DNA of 64,000 bases from Nostoc sp. S4. Its GTDB lineage: Bacteria; Cyanobacteriota; Cyanobacteriia; Cyanobacteriales; Nostocaceae. The stretch covers positions 1 to 64,000 of the forward strand of contig JAQYWR010000042.1 of the NCBI GenBank assembly GCA_029379225.1, read 5' to 3'. A program made the position numbers and the translations under genes. The notes beneath the pieces are model-generated. The model worked only from the letters and a program-made list of their open reading frames with translations, did no database searches and was not told the origin of the DNA. Below are positions 46,466-55,715 of this stretch, in pieces (positions within the stretch are counted from its first letter, which is position 1; each line of letters begins with the position of its first letter).

Positions 46466-47210
46466 TTTTATCCTCTGATTTTGAGTAAATTCAGACGGTC
46501 TCTAAGGATTATTACATACCTTAGTTGGTGACAATTATTTTCAATCCAATAGTAAGAAGTCTATTTTTTTGAGACATTTATAAACCTCTATGTTTTATTG
46601 CTGGAATTCACCAATGAATACATAGACAGGTATCTTTTTAATCATTGTCTTTTATGCTGTTTGTAACATTTGTTAATTAATTTTTTCTAAATTTCTCTGT
46701 GTTAAACTGATAACTGAGTGTTGTACGTCATTAAGTTGAAGTAGATAACGCGGTAGACCGAATAGCAAAGTGGCTTTCCTGTTAACGCAAGCGGTACGCT
46801 ACCACGCCTTCAATCCATTTATTCATCCGTTAGTCGAACTCTAATTCATACTCAATTCTGACGACTGACCAAAGTGCAGCATCTCTGGCTTGGCGCCAAT
46901 ATTACGTTTTGATAAATTCTGACTTCTGAATGGCAGTTGCTTTCATCGCGGGAAGTTAAGAGCGAACAAGTCAGCAAACCTGTCCAGCGCACTGCCTCCT
47001 CCTGAGTGCTGAGTTCTTAGGAAATAGTTATGTTACAATTAGAATTAAAGAAAAAATTTTGGCTTTTTGAAAAGCTAAAGTATTGCAAACTTATCTGAAT
47101 AAATATTGCATAGATTCTCAATATATTGAGAGTTGCAGCTAGTTAAGAAAATCAGGATTAGAGTATAAGTATCACGATTAAAGTGGCTCGAAAATTAGGA
47201 GTCAAATAAT
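46466..47210. other. long intergenic region, no gene recognised
   Basis: About 745 bases. AT-rich at both ends, with a GC-richer middle (46735-47005) that reads like degenerate intergenic repeats. I find no convincing reading frame, tRNA or hairpin. The promoter of the small gene at 47211 should lie at its right end. Confidence 0.5.
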
Positions 47211-47372
47211 ATGACTATTTTCAATATTTCCCAAATGCTTGCTAATGTAACCCAGTATATTTCGGAAGCTGCAATGCGGATTTTTGGTCCCACTGATGAT
47301 GCCTATCCTATTATTGGCGTACAACCTTTTACTGGTGAGCCTTATAAGAAAGGTACAGCTGATATTTGGTAG
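47211..47372 (+). CDS. 53-residue conserved-looking small protein
   Basis: A 53-codon gene with a strong ribosome site (AGGAG, nine bases before the ATG). The protein starts MTIFNISQMLANVTQYISEA, has an amphipathic helix, then MRIFGPTDDAYPIIGVQPF and ends TGEPYKKGTADIW. It is compositionally normal and lacks a membrane helix or signal. I do not recognise a named family. The PTDDAYP and GVQPFTGEPYK segments look conserved in style, so I treat it as real. Confidence 0.6.
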   Translation: MTIFNISQMLANVTQYISEAAMRIFGPTDDAYPIIGVQPFTGEPYKKGTADIW

Positions 47373-47421
47373 ATGGTGAAACAGCGATAATCTCAAGCGT
47401 GGAAGAGAACTCCAAAAAATA

Positions 47422-47449
47422 ATATCATGTTCGGCTAATCACTTGTGAT
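47422..47449. repeat. solo terminal arm of the 946-1082 repeat family
   Basis: 28 bases match the right arm of the element at 946-1082 in 25 positions (ATATCATGTTCGGCTAATC start). No second arm is seen nearby. Confidence 0.55.
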
Positions 47450-47522
47450 ATGTCCGAAGCGAGTGTAACGAAGTGGAGTGACCCAGATTAAGCTGAATGT
47501 TTTGTGATTATTTTAATATCAT

Positions 47523-47662
47523 ATATAAGAATATGATTTGATTATTGAAATATACGTAGGGTGCGTTATGCCTCTGGCTAACTCACCATCCAAAGGTGCC
47601 GTACTCTCGCCGATAACACACCCTACTTAGATTTTTTCATAAATCAAATTGTATTCTTATAT
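47523..47662. repeat. MITE with about 21-bp terminal inverted repeats
   Basis: ATATAAGAATATGATTTGAT at the left end and its imperfect complement at 47642-47662 enclose about 98 bases. Inside is a second dyad built on GTAGGGTGCGTTA and TAACACACCCTAC. The length (140 bp) and nested symmetry fit a non-autonomous element. Confidence 0.7.
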
Positions 47663-47668
47663 AAAACG

Positions 47669-47697
47669 AAAGACGCAAAATACTCTTTTGCGTCTTT
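47669..47697. terminator. terminator hairpin after the porin gene
   Basis: AAAGACGCAAAA and TTTTGCGTCTTT are perfect 12-bp arms with a five-base loop, about 20 bases past the porin stop codon. The A/T-rich arm bases give a U-rich end on the leftward transcript. Confidence 0.8.
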
Positions 47698-47715
47698 ATT
47701 TTGAGATTTTGAAAA

Positions 47716-49338
47716 TTAGAAACTGAATGTGGTTCTCAGGGCACCAATAACAACATCATCATTGTCATTGTTATGATCTGGGGATGTTAGCCAAATGACT
47801 CCTGGAGTAATGGTGATATTGTCACTGATCTTATATTGGTAGAATGCTTCCAGATGATAAGATGTATCCTCATCTTCAGCTAGTCCTGCTAGGCTAGAAT
47901 TTGTTACTTTAGGCTCCATACCTGCAATAATACCAGCTAAGCTACCTTTTGTACCCAGGTCAGGAAAGCCAAGGGTAACGGCATAGTTCCAAATGTCAAC
48001 ATCTCCACGGTTTCCTCTCAAGCTTCGGCTATTGGTGTATCCAGCCCAACCACCTAAAACTATCTTGTCAGTAATGCCAATGGATGCTTGGACACCGTAA
48101 GAATTACTGGAAAATCCTACTTCTTCTTCCGGTAAACCCTGGATGGCTGCTATATCCTGAAAGGTAGCTGCGTTGCTACCTGTGAGTAGTGGTTGGTTAT
48201 AAGAATTGATGTAAGTTAAACCAATAGAAATGCGATCGCTTGGTTGAACTGTCAACTGTGCCAACGCACCGTAAGAACCATTGAACAAACCATTATTAGG
48301 TGTAGGGTTATTAGCTGTACCACTTAAGTACCCTAGACTTAGCCCTAATTGTTGGCTGAGGTTATATGTTATTCCCAACCCCGCACCATTTATCTGGTTA
48401 TAAATTGGGTTGCGTGTACCAAAGGTGGACAAAGCCCCAAAAGAACCATCACCATCAAAGAGATTAATCGTATTAGTCAGGTCATCTGCTGCACCTGCAT
48501 TGGCAAGAGCAATTACCTCTGTGTTTTTGCCCAAGGGAAATTTGTAATATAGTGCGTCGATGGTGGTATTAGTAGTACCATCCTCACCAGCAAAAAATAA
48601 ATTGCCCTCTGGTGTACCAATATTAGGGCTGAAAATATTATCAGCCTGAATTCTAGTGAACAGCGCATCTTGCCCTGTAAAGCTGGTAACTAATTCTATC
48701 CGCGCCCTTAGCCCCAAAGTTGTATTCTTTTCTGTAATTTCTGCACCGTTAACCGTATTTCCTGACAAAACATCGCTGACGACTGTAACAACTTCCCCTT
48801 GCAGTTTGGTTGTGGTGGAAAACCGATTGGCTTCCACCTCAGCAGTGTGTGCTTCTAGTGTATCGACACGACCCCGCAGTGTTGCCAGTTCTGCTGAAAA
48901 ATCTTGTTGTAGCTTTTGTAATGTGGCTAAATCTTGTTTGTTAACCAAATCGCCGGTGGCTGTCGCAATTAATTCGTTAACGCGATCGAGACAAGCATTT
49001 AAACCAGCAGCAAACTCATACCGCGTCAGTGCCCGATTACCACGATAAGTGCTATTTGGGTACCCTGCAATACAACCGTAGCGTTCTACTAATGATTGCA
49101 ACGCTTGGAATGCCCAATCTGTAGTTTGCACATCTGACAACTGAGACACTGAGGTAACTTGCGCCGTTGTCTTATTTTCAGCTATATTCTGAACTTCTGT
49201 GTTTGGACTAGTTATAATTTGCGCTTGATTGATTTGGGAAGTGTTCGATGTTTCACCTGCAAATACAGCAGTATTCATCAATAACACTACACTGCATAAT
49301 GCTGGACTAATTAGCAGATATTGACAAAATTTTGGCAT
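47716..49338 (-). CDS. SLH-domain OprB-type porin (iron/zinc-uptake-type)
   Basis: About 540 residues. The signal peptide ends near AVFAGE. An SLH-like segment (TTDWAFQALQSLVERYGCIAGYPNSTYRGNRALTRYEFAAGL) binds cell-wall polymer. A coiled coil (QQDFSAELATLRGRVDTLEAHTAEVEANRF) and an OprB-like beta-barrel ending in an aromatic residue (IGALRTTFSF) follow. It forms outer-membrane channels. The ATG at 49338 is preceded by GAGGAG. It is divergent from znuA, whose upstream Zur-like box it shares, so a role in metal uptake is plausible. Confidence 0.9.
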   Translation of the reverse strand: MPKFCQYLLISPALCSVVLLMNTAVFAGETSNTSQINQAQIITSPNTEVQNIAENKTTAQVTSVSQLSDVQTTDWAFQALQSLVERYGCIAGYPNSTYRGNRALTRYEFAAGLNACLDRVNELIATATGDLVNKQDLATLQKLQQDFSAELATLRGRVDTLEAHTAEVEANRFSTTTKLQGEVVTVVSDVLSGNTVNGAEITEKNTTLGLRARIELVTSFTGQDALFTRIQADNIFSPNIGTPEGNLFFAGEDGTTNTTIDALYYKFPLGKNTEVIALANAGAADDLTNTINLFDGDGSFGALSTFGTRNPIYNQINGAGLGITYNLSQQLGLSLGYLSGTANNPTPNNGLFNGSYGALAQLTVQPSDRISIGLTYINSYNQPLLTGSNAATFQDIAAIQGLPEEEVGFSSNSYGVQASIGITDKIVLGGWAGYTNSRSLRGNRGDVDIWNYAVTLGFPDLGTKGSLAGIIAGMEPKVTNSSLAGLAEDEDTSYHLEAFYQYKISDNITITPGVIWLTSPDHNNDNDDVVIGALRTTFSF

Positions 49339-49663
49339 TTTTCTCCTCACACTTATTTATAGTTCGCACTCACACCGCACTTTTTTTCAAGCACATTTTA
49401 TTAAAAACTAGTCAGTAATCTTATCAGAAGTATGCAAGATTGTTAACAAAATATTTCAAGAAATCTTAATTATTTTGGCAAAATTTAAATGCCAAAGCAG
49501 TCCTGCTGAACAACTTATGTCGTCATTATTTACACAGTAAATACTTAAATAATATGTGTATTTTCATTGAGAATGAGAATTATTATAGTAGAATAAGTAT
49601 CATTGTCAACAAAAATTGTGGCAAAGGTACAGCAAACATCGGTTTTGGGGAGAAAACACCGTG
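49339..49663. other. shared porin/znuA promoter region
   Basis: About 325 AT-rich bases between divergent genes. The Zur-like box sits 76-90 bases before the znuA start. I see no other clear element. Confidence 0.55.
49574..49588 (+). promoter_or_regulatory. Zur/Fur-like box
   Basis: TGAGAATTATTATAG matches the Anabaena Zur box TGATAATnATTATCA in 11 of 14 defined positions. It lies between a porin gene and znuA, where zinc-responsive control is expected. Confidence 0.55.
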
Positions 49664-50680
49664 ATGGGGAATTGCAAAATATCTAGAACCTGCAGACAGC
49701 GAAGCGGCATCGTGTCATTAGTTGCTGTGTTAATGTTGTCAATGGCTGGCGGCTGTAGCGAATCGAATCAAAATCAAGGAACAACTGCTCAACAGTCGCC
49801 GCAAGCACAGGAGGCTGCATCTACACCTACAGCGCAGCAGGGAAAAACTAAAATAGTGACGACATTTTTGCCGATATATTTGTTTACTAAAGCAGTAGCT
49901 GGAAACGTTGCAGATGTAGAAATTTTAGTGCCACCTGGTACGGAGGTACACGAATATCAAGCGACACCAGAAAATGTCAAAGCGATCGCTACTGCCAATG
50001 TATTAGTAAAAAATGGTTTAGGGTTAGAGGAATTTTTAGAAGATACTGTCAAGAATGCCCAAAATTCTAAATTAGTAGAAATTGATGCCAGTAAAGGTAT
50101 TAAACCCTTAAATCAAATTTCACCTGTTGAGAAAACTGGGAAAAACCAGGAAGATAGCGACCACGAACACGCCGAAGGGAATCCTCACGTTTGGTTAGAT
50201 CCAGTTTTGGCAAAACAGCAAGTAACTAATATTCGGGATGGTTTAATTGCTGCTGACCCTGTAAATAAAGCTACTTATCAGACTAATGCTGCGGCTTATA
50301 TAAAAGAATTAGAAAATTTAAACAGGGAATTTCAGCAAACATTACAAAAAACTCCGAGTTGCACCTTTGTGACCTTTCATGACGCATTTCCATACTTAGC
50401 CAAACGCTATAACCTCAAACAAGTTGCAGTGGTAGAAATTCCCGAAGACCAACTTTCACCAACTGACGTACAAAATGCAGTCAATGCTGTGAAAAAGTAC
50501 AAAGTTAAAGCCTTATTTAGTGAACCAGGAGTAGATAATAAATTACTCATAAGTCTTTCAAAAGACTTAAAGTTAAGTTTGCGTACTTTGGATTCTCTAG
50601 AAACAGGTCAAACAGATCCACAGCATTATTTCCAAGCGATGAAAGCTAACTTACAAACTCTAGAAACGGCATGTAAATAA
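49664..50680 (+). CDS. znuA: zinc ABC transporter substrate-binding lipoprotein
   Basis: About 338 residues of the cluster A-I metal-binding family. A basic start and hydrophobic stretch end in MAGGCSES, a lipobox. Metal ligands are the His in PPGTEVHEYQATPENVKAI, the His in GNPHVWLDP, the His in VTFHDAFPYLAKRY and an acidic residue in LFSEPGVD. A short His/Asp loop (DSDHEHAEGNPH) fits ZnuA rather than MntC. The ATG at 49664 is chosen over an in-frame TTG at 49616. First gene of the znuA-znuC-znuB run. Confidence 0.9.
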   Translation: MGNCKISRTCRQRSGIVSLVAVLMLSMAGGCSESNQNQGTTAQQSPQAQEAASTPTAQQGKTKIVTTFLPIYLFTKAVAGNVADVEILVPPGTEVHEYQATPENVKAIATANVLVKNGLGLEEFLEDTVKNAQNSKLVEIDASKGIKPLNQISPVEKTGKNQEDSDHEHAEGNPHVWLDPVLAKQQVTNIRDGLIAADPVNKATYQTNAAAYIKELENLNREFQQTLQKTPSCTFVTFHDAFPYLAKRYNLKQVAVVEIPEDQLSPTDVQNAVNAVKKYKVKALFSEPGVDNKLLISLSKDLKLSLRTLDSLETGQTDPQHYFQAMKANLQTLETACK

Positions 50681-50772
50681 GTTTGTCCTTTGTCAATTGT
50701 CATTTGTCCTTTACAAATGACTAATGACCTATGCCCAATGACCAATGACCAATGACCAATGACCAACGCTCA

Positions 50773-51573
50773 ATGACTAATAATATTCCTATTTTGAAAG
50801 TAGAAGGATTAACTGTTTATCAAGGCAGTTATCTAGCTGTAGAAAATGTTTCCTTTGAATTGTTGTCAGGAACAGATACAGCTATAGTTGGCCCCAATGG
50901 CGCGGGTAAAAGTACTCTAATAAAAGCAGTCTTAGATTTGATACCTCGAAGTGCTGGTACGATTGAAATATTGGATCGTCCAATTGCAAAGCTAGGGCAT
51001 CTACGTCACTTGTTGGGCTATATGCCACAAAACTTCTTCTTTGACCGCAGCTTTCCAATTTCTGTTAGAGAATTGGTGGGACTAGGATGGACAAGTGAAG
51101 GCAAAAGGCCAAAGGCAAAAGGCAAAAGGGGAGATTCATTTTTTTTGAGATTGCGGACACAAGACCAAGAAAAATCCACAGCAATAACAGAAGCTTTACG
51201 GCGAACTGATGCTTATCATTTACAACATCAGGCTATTGGTACTCTTAGCGGTGGTCAGCTTAAACGCGTATTGTTGGCTTATTGTTTGGTGAGGCAACGG
51301 AAACTCTTGGTACTAGATGAAGCCTTTGCTGGAGTTGATGTACAAGGTGCGGCAGATTTCTATGCTTTGCTAAATGAATTAAAACGGGAAGAGGGTTGGA
51401 CAGTATTGCAAGTTTCCCATGATATTGATATGGTAAGTCGTCATTGCGATCGCGTGCTTTGCTTGAATCAAACCATTGTTTGCACTGGAAAGCCGGAAAT
51501 TGCCCTTTCTCCGCAAAACTTGTTAGCAACCTATGGGCCCGGGTTCAGTCGTTACCAGCACGATCATAATTAA
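50773..51573 (+). CDS. znuC: zinc ABC transporter ATP-binding protein
   Basis: ATPase of the Znu importer. Walker A GPNGAGKSTL, signature LSGGQLKRV and Walker B LLVLDEAFAGVD are intact. Between Walker A and the signature an extra segment (about residues 107-130, EGKRPKAKGKRGDSFF) is encoded by AAAGGC-type repeats, at a place where relatives have a short loop. The start codon is uncertain: ATG at 50752 is part of a CAATGAC repeat array, so I use the ATG at 50773. Confidence 0.85.
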   Translation: MTNNIPILKVEGLTVYQGSYLAVENVSFELLSGTDTAIVGPNGAGKSTLIKAVLDLIPRSAGTIEILDRPIAKLGHLRHLLGYMPQNFFFDRSFPISVRELVGLGWTSEGKRPKAKGKRGDSFFLRLRTQDQEKSTAITEALRRTDAYHLQHQAIGTLSGGQLKRVLLAYCLVRQRKLLVLDEAFAGVDVQGAADFYALLNELKREEGWTVLQVSHDIDMVSRHCDRVLCLNQTIVCTGKPEIALSPQNLLATYGPGFSRYQHDHN

Positions 51574-51886
51574 CTTGGGAGTTACAAGTTAAAGGGAAGT
51601 TGAAAAAATAAATTATTCAGTTTGAAGTTGCTAACTGATGACTAATGACCGTTGACTTTGAACAGTGGAATATTTTTTATAGCCGTAGTCACACCCCTTA
51701 GGACATAAAGATAAGCGTGAATGCTAGGAACAGTAATAGTTTTACCTCCTGCAAGAACTGCCTTCTCCCTCCTACCTCCTGCTATATTTATCAGTCCCAA
51801 AAGTTAGGAGTTTGAAATTTCAAACATAATATAAAATACATTACGACCTTGTTTGTAAGAACTTATCAAAGGTATTGCCCATAAGT
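51574..51886. other. intergenic region between znuC and znuB
   Basis: About 310 bases holding the partial MITE-like copy (51589-51681) and a C/T-rich stretch (about 51750-51785) similar to the filler seen inside other repeats. It would lie within the znu transcript if the three genes are cotranscribed. Confidence 0.55.
51589..51681. repeat. dispersed MITE-like repeat, copy B (right end lost)
   Basis: Matches copy A over TAAATTATTC-GTTTGAAGTTGCT and ATATTTTTTAT segments but lacks the GTCAGTCCCTAA end. Confidence 0.6.
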
Positions 51887-52756
51887 ATGGATTTGTTCAA
51901 TGATTGCCACATAGGTTGGCTAGCGATCGCCAATAGTAATAACTTGGTAAGCTTATTACAATACCCCTTTATGCAACGGGCGATCGCAGGTGCTTTGTTG
52001 ATGGGAATACTTGGTGGGATGCTGGGTAGTTTTGTCACTTTGCGCCAACTGTCTTTTTTTAGCCACGCGGTTGGTCATGCAGCATTGGTAGGTGTGGCGT
52101 TGGGTGTGCTGTTACAGATAAATCCTACTTGGATGCTGCTACCTTTTACCTTAGTTTTTGGTGTTATAGTTCTTTACTTCATCGACAAAACCGACTTAGC
52201 TAGCGATAGCGTACTTAGCATAGTGCTGTCTGGGGCATTAGCGATCGGGGTGATTCTCACTAGCTTAATTAAAGGATATCGTGGCAACTTGATGGCAGTG
52301 TTATTCGGCGATATTCTGGCTATTGATGCCACAGATTTGATTTTGACACTACTGGTACTTTTGGCAGGCTGCATATTTTTGCTATCAACTCTGCAACAGC
52401 AAATTTTATTGACACTTAACCCAGATGTAGCGCAGGTTCAGGGTATTCCCGTGCAATTGTACCGCTACTGTTTTGTAGTTTTGCTTTCACTCGCCGTTGC
52501 TGTAGCAATTAAAGCTGTCGGCGTTTTACTGGTAAATGCTTTTTTAGTCATTCCCGCCTCCACCGCCAAACTAATGAGTCACCACTTTAGCCGCTTTCTA
52601 ATTATTTCAGTAATAGTCGGTTCCATTAGCAGCATTATTGGCATCATTGTGTCAGGTCTTTTCAACTTTGCTTCTGGCCCGAGTATTGTGCTTGTCCAGT
52701 TTCTACTCTTCCTAGCTGTTTTCATCTGGTTAAAGTTGACCTTGAAAGTTGCATAA
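51887..52756 (+). CDS. znuB: zinc ABC transporter permease
   Basis: About 289 residues with eight or nine hydrophobic helices, of the ABC-3 (ZnuB/MntB) family. The signature loop GGMLGSFVTLRQLSFFSHAVGHAALVGVALG and the later VKAVGVLLVNAFLVIPASTAKL-type segment (here IKAVGVLLVNAFLVIPASTA) are clear. The ATG at 51887 is used; the upstream TTG at 51875 adds four residues. It is separated from znuC by repeat-rich DNA. Confidence 0.92.
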   Translation: MDLFNDCHIGWLAIANSNNLVSLLQYPFMQRAIAGALLMGILGGMLGSFVTLRQLSFFSHAVGHAALVGVALGVLLQINPTWMLLPFTLVFGVIVLYFIDKTDLASDSVLSIVLSGALAIGVILTSLIKGYRGNLMAVLFGDILAIDATDLILTLLVLLAGCIFLLSTLQQQILLTLNPDVAQVQGIPVQLYRYCFVVLLSLAVAVAIKAVGVLLVNAFLVIPASTAKLMSHHFSRFLIISVIVGSISSIIGIIVSGLFNFASGPSIVLVQFLLFLAVFIWLKLTLKVA

Positions 52757-52830
52757 ATAATTTTTGTGTAAACTCTTGCAAAATCCTTTTACCTTTGCTA
52801 TCTTAAGTAATCGTGGCTCAAAAAGCCTCC

Positions 52831-52903
<73 letters not shown>

Positions 52904-52969
52904 TTTAACGTCACGAAATATTAAGCAAGGTAGGCGAAAATTCATAAATCTTCTGTAGTCAAACTTTAG

Positions 52970-53677
52970 TCAGAAGATTTTAAAGTTTTTTTTGTATCCC
53001 AAAACCAAGGGCACTTGGGGGCGATCGCTTTTATTCGTCATCAACTCAAAAGCCCTTTGGTGGTATCGGTGGCTAATCCAATGGTGGTAAAGTTCCGAAT
53101 GCACCTTTGCCGAATGCCCCATCTGCTGGGCTGCTAAGGAAATATCTAAGCCAAATTCTAAAGTCCGGATTGCCCAGCAATGGCGTAAGTTATGGGGGGC
53201 AAAGGGAACGGCATGGCGATTGAACCAGACCGTGACTACGTGACCGATAGCGGCGTTGGATTGGTTTAAATCGACTTTAGGTAATATCACATTTTGCAAC
53301 TCGAATTGTGCAAACCATTCCAGAAAACAAGGCCAAACCGAGCGACTGCCTGTTTTGGAATTTTCGTTGACATTTACGATGTAGTTTCCTTCCGCGATCG
53401 CTCGAAAATCAAGACGAAATACCTCATGGTTGCGTAAGCCGTAGGTAGCCAGCATTCCGTAGACCCAGCGCCAATCTGGTGATTCAATTTCATAAAAATG
53501 TTTGGCAATGGTGGTATCCGTTGGCAAATCTCGCGGCTGCACCAGTCTGGGGCTATATCTGCCTTTGTAGGGTTTGAGGTTGATTTCAACTTGGGCAAAT
53601 CTGGCTAAAGCTGAAAGCGCCATACAAGTACGCTTGCGGGTTTTGGTGTCTGGCGCTGTTGCCATCCTTGAGATCAC
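52970..53677 (-). CDS. tyrosine recombinase/integrase, N-terminally truncated
   Basis: At most 235 residues from a GTG. The catalytic set is present: Arg in YGLRNHEVF, Lys in NENSKTGS, HNLRHCW (His-x2-Arg), the His in GHS, and Tyr in VHSELYHHW. The N-terminal arm- and core-binding domains (about 150 residues in relatives) are mostly missing. A stop lies six bases upstream of the GTG, and the IS701-like remnant begins 24 bases upstream. Located beside tRNA-Phe, the usual position for an integrase of a tRNA-inserted element. It may be inactive. Confidence 0.75.
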   Translation of the reverse strand: MISRMATAPDTKTRKRTCMALSALARFAQVEINLKPYKGRYSPRLVQPRDLPTDTTIAKHFYEIESPDWRWVYGMLATYGLRNHEVFRLDFRAIAEGNYIVNVNENSKTGSRSVWPCFLEWFAQFELQNVILPKVDLNQSNAAIGHVVTVWFNRHAVPFAPHNLRHCWAIRTLEFGLDISLAAQQMGHSAKVHSELYHHWISHRYHQRAFELMTNKSDRPQVPLVLGYKKNFKIF

Positions 53678-53700
53678 CCTTTAAAACCAAACATTTTCCT

Positions 53701-54614
53701 TTAACGGGACTTAAACAAAAATCAAGCCCAAATATAGCCCAAACTGGCTTTATAAGAAGCAAACAGGTCACGATTAAGAGTCAACCAATCAAAAATCGGA
53801 AAGACATAGCTGTTCTAAAGGCTAACAAAGCTTCAGTAAAAGTGTTTAAAGGTTTAGTAGCCCACCTTCGTCTTAACCCACCAGTCATTTGATGCCAAAG
53901 AATAAAAGTATAGGCGCAGAAAACCAAGATAAAATGCCTCAGTAGACTTCTTTTCTCTCGGACTTGATATTCTTTCAATCCTAACCAACACCAGAGCTTC
54001 TCGATAGAAAACTTCTACCCAATTTCGTTGAGAATAAATATCAACTATCCATTTTGGGGTAGCAATTGATGAAGAAAAATTGGTGATAAATGGTAAGCTT
54101 TTTCGTCCATCATATAGATGAGTTGTTACCACTACTATTCCATTATCTGTTTTGCCAATTTCTCCAATGTACTGCCTCCCTACTCCCGCTGTAAAATTAC
54201 CACTTTTTCGATGACCCGAATCATCAATTATCAAGCTAAATCCTCTACTAATTCTCGTCTGACTACATTTGTTCACGATCTCTAACCGACGTTCATCGAT
54301 CTTTGAATCAGACCAAGGCGCTTCGGTCAAAAAATGGTGTAATTGAGAGTAATTTACTCCTATAGCGTTCTCTGCAATCTGAAATAGGTTTTTTCTCTCG
54401 CTTTCGCCCAATAATCCCCCTAAGTAATGTCTAAACTCTCTTTTTTGAGCTTTATGGCTAAACAGTTCATCGAACCTTTTACACCACTTTTCAAAGCAGG
54501 GTGGCATGGCTGTGGGGATTGTCTGTCTCATTTGGGAATTACTTTGACGTGAAAGCTATGCTAATTAAGTATTATACCCTGTTTCTATCTTCTTTTTTGT
54601 CTAAGTCCCGTTAA
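53701..54614. mobile_element. IS701-family insertion sequence remnant, 914 bp
   Basis: Terminal inverted repeats TTAACGGGACTTAAACAAAA (53701-53720) and its near-complement ending at 54614 differ by one base. Full-length relatives are about 1.4 kb, so roughly 500 bp is deleted inside. No target-site duplication is visible (flanks TCCT and CAGA). Confidence 0.8.
53781..54531 (-). pseudogene. IS701-family transposase, frameshifted and internally deleted
   Basis: Starts at 54531 with MRQTIPTAMPPCFEKWCKRF, then the N-terminal domain and first catalytic Asp (FSLIIDDSGHRKSG). After SLPFITNFSSS the region with the second Asp is deleted, and the frame jumps to NWVEVFYREA with the catalytic Glu. A frameshift near 53990 then moves the remainder (KEYQVREKRSLLRHFILVF) into another frame that ends at 53781. 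It cannot make an active transposase. Confidence 0.85.
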
Positions 54615-54709
54615 CAGAAATTGATTCTGATTGCGCTTGCAACTGTGTGTCTTGAAAACCTACTACGAAAAACCGGTGATTTCCAAGTTAGTTTCTTGTT
54701 ATGGATTAA

Positions 54710-54877
54710 CGGTTAATATTATCCAGTGCTATACTTAAACCCGATAGGCAAGATGACGGCTGGTTTGACTTGGATTTATGGGGTAAAACAAAGCAACTCT
54801 ACTCTAGTCTGAATTATTTAGAAAAACTCGGACTACCAATTTGGTTGGATTTGTCTAGCATTTATGGCGATCGCTAA
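54710..54877 (+). pseudogene. unassigned gene remnant
   Basis: An open frame without ATG encodes KPDRQDDGWFDLDLWGKTKQ, then LYSSLNYLEKLGLPIWLDLS and a stop. The sequence looks like real protein (many Trp/Leu/Asp, no low complexity). Another frame just upstream (54615-54713, from QKLILIALATVCLENLLRKT) also reads like protein, so it may be one gene with a frameshift whose 5' part was lost to the IS. I do not recognise the family. Confidence 0.4.
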
Positions 54878-54912
54878 CTAAAGAATTCAGAACTCCCCTA
54901 TCTCCCCCAAAC

Positions 54913-55503
54913 TTAAATTTCGTAGTACCAAATATCTTCTTCTCGTAATACAATTCGATGCAAGGAGAGGCGATCGATTAAGCCCTCTTGCTCAAACTGG
55001 CCAAGAACACGAGTGATGGTTACACGAGTTGAACCCAGCATTTGTGCCAAGTCTTCATGAGTTAGACGCATATCTATTAAACGTCCCTTCTCAACTTCCG
55101 AACCAAACTTTTTAGATAACCATACCAATAACTTGATGAGCATAGTATCCACTTTTTTATAGCTACGAATCACCATCAATTCTTGAGCCTGTTGGATATG
55201 GCTAAGTAAAGTTTCAGTTAGTTGAGTCCACTCCTCTAAAGCTAAAACTGTCGCCCCTACTTTAGTTAAGCATTCCATCTGATAAGGTTCTAATTTTGAC
55301 AAAGCTTTGCCAACCACATCTCCAGGCCCCCACAATCCCAAAGCCACGGTTGTACCATCTTCCAAATAAGTATAAGTCCTGACAAAACCTGTTTCAATCT
55401 TCCATAGACCGTTTGGATATTCTGGCAGAAATGAGCGACGTGCAAAAATTTGTCTAGTATTATTAATTGGTAGATTAGTGAAATTTGTGTATAAAGAAAC
55501 CAT
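54913..55503 (-). CDS. Crp/Fnr-family transcriptional regulator (CysR-like by context)
   Basis: 196 residues. The cyclic-nucleotide-binding-fold domain (LWKIETGFVRTYTYLEDGTTVALGLWGPGDVVG) lacks the Arg needed for cAMP. The C-terminal HTH reads LTHEDLAQMLGSTRVTITRVLGQFEQEGLI, typical of the NtcA/CysR branch. Its neighbours cysE, an Rrf2 regulator and cysK suggest sulfur control, as for CysR of Synechococcus, but this is inference. A 13-mer 29-41 bases upstream is shared with the Rrf2 gene. Confidence 0.85.
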   Translation of the reverse strand: MVSLYTNFTNLPINNTRQIFARRSFLPEYPNGLWKIETGFVRTYTYLEDGTTVALGLWGPGDVVGKALSKLEPYQMECLTKVGATVLALEEWTQLTETLLSHIQQAQELMVIRSYKKVDTMLIKLLVWLSKKFGSEVEKGRLIDMRLTHEDLAQMLGSTRVTITRVLGQFEQEGLIDRLSLHRIVLREEDIWYYEI

Positions 55504-55531
55504 ATTTATAATACTGTTCTTGGATAAACTA

Positions 55532-55544
55532 ACCGTAGTATATA
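55532..55544 (+). promoter_or_regulatory. ACCGTAGTATATA motif upstream of the Crp-type gene
   Basis: Identical 13-mer to the one at 56656-56668 before the Rrf2 gene. A related inverted copy lies at 56537-56549 before cysE. Confidence 0.5.
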
Positions 55545-55715
55545 TATATCAGGTTATAAAAGCTTATGTATATTGAAATTATTAATGTTTTTACACAAGG
55601 AGTGGGTATGGGGGTGTTGACTATTGAGCGGAGCCGGAGACGCTCCGCGTCCGGTTAAGAATTCTCTCCATCTCCTCATCTCCCTCATCTTTTCCACTCC
55701 CCAATGCCCTATTCT

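Noticed and set aside
49616-49663. Longer znuA starting at a TTG
   Set aside because: The extra residues precede a normal lipoprotein signal peptide, and the ATG at 49664 has a GGGGAG-type site upstream.
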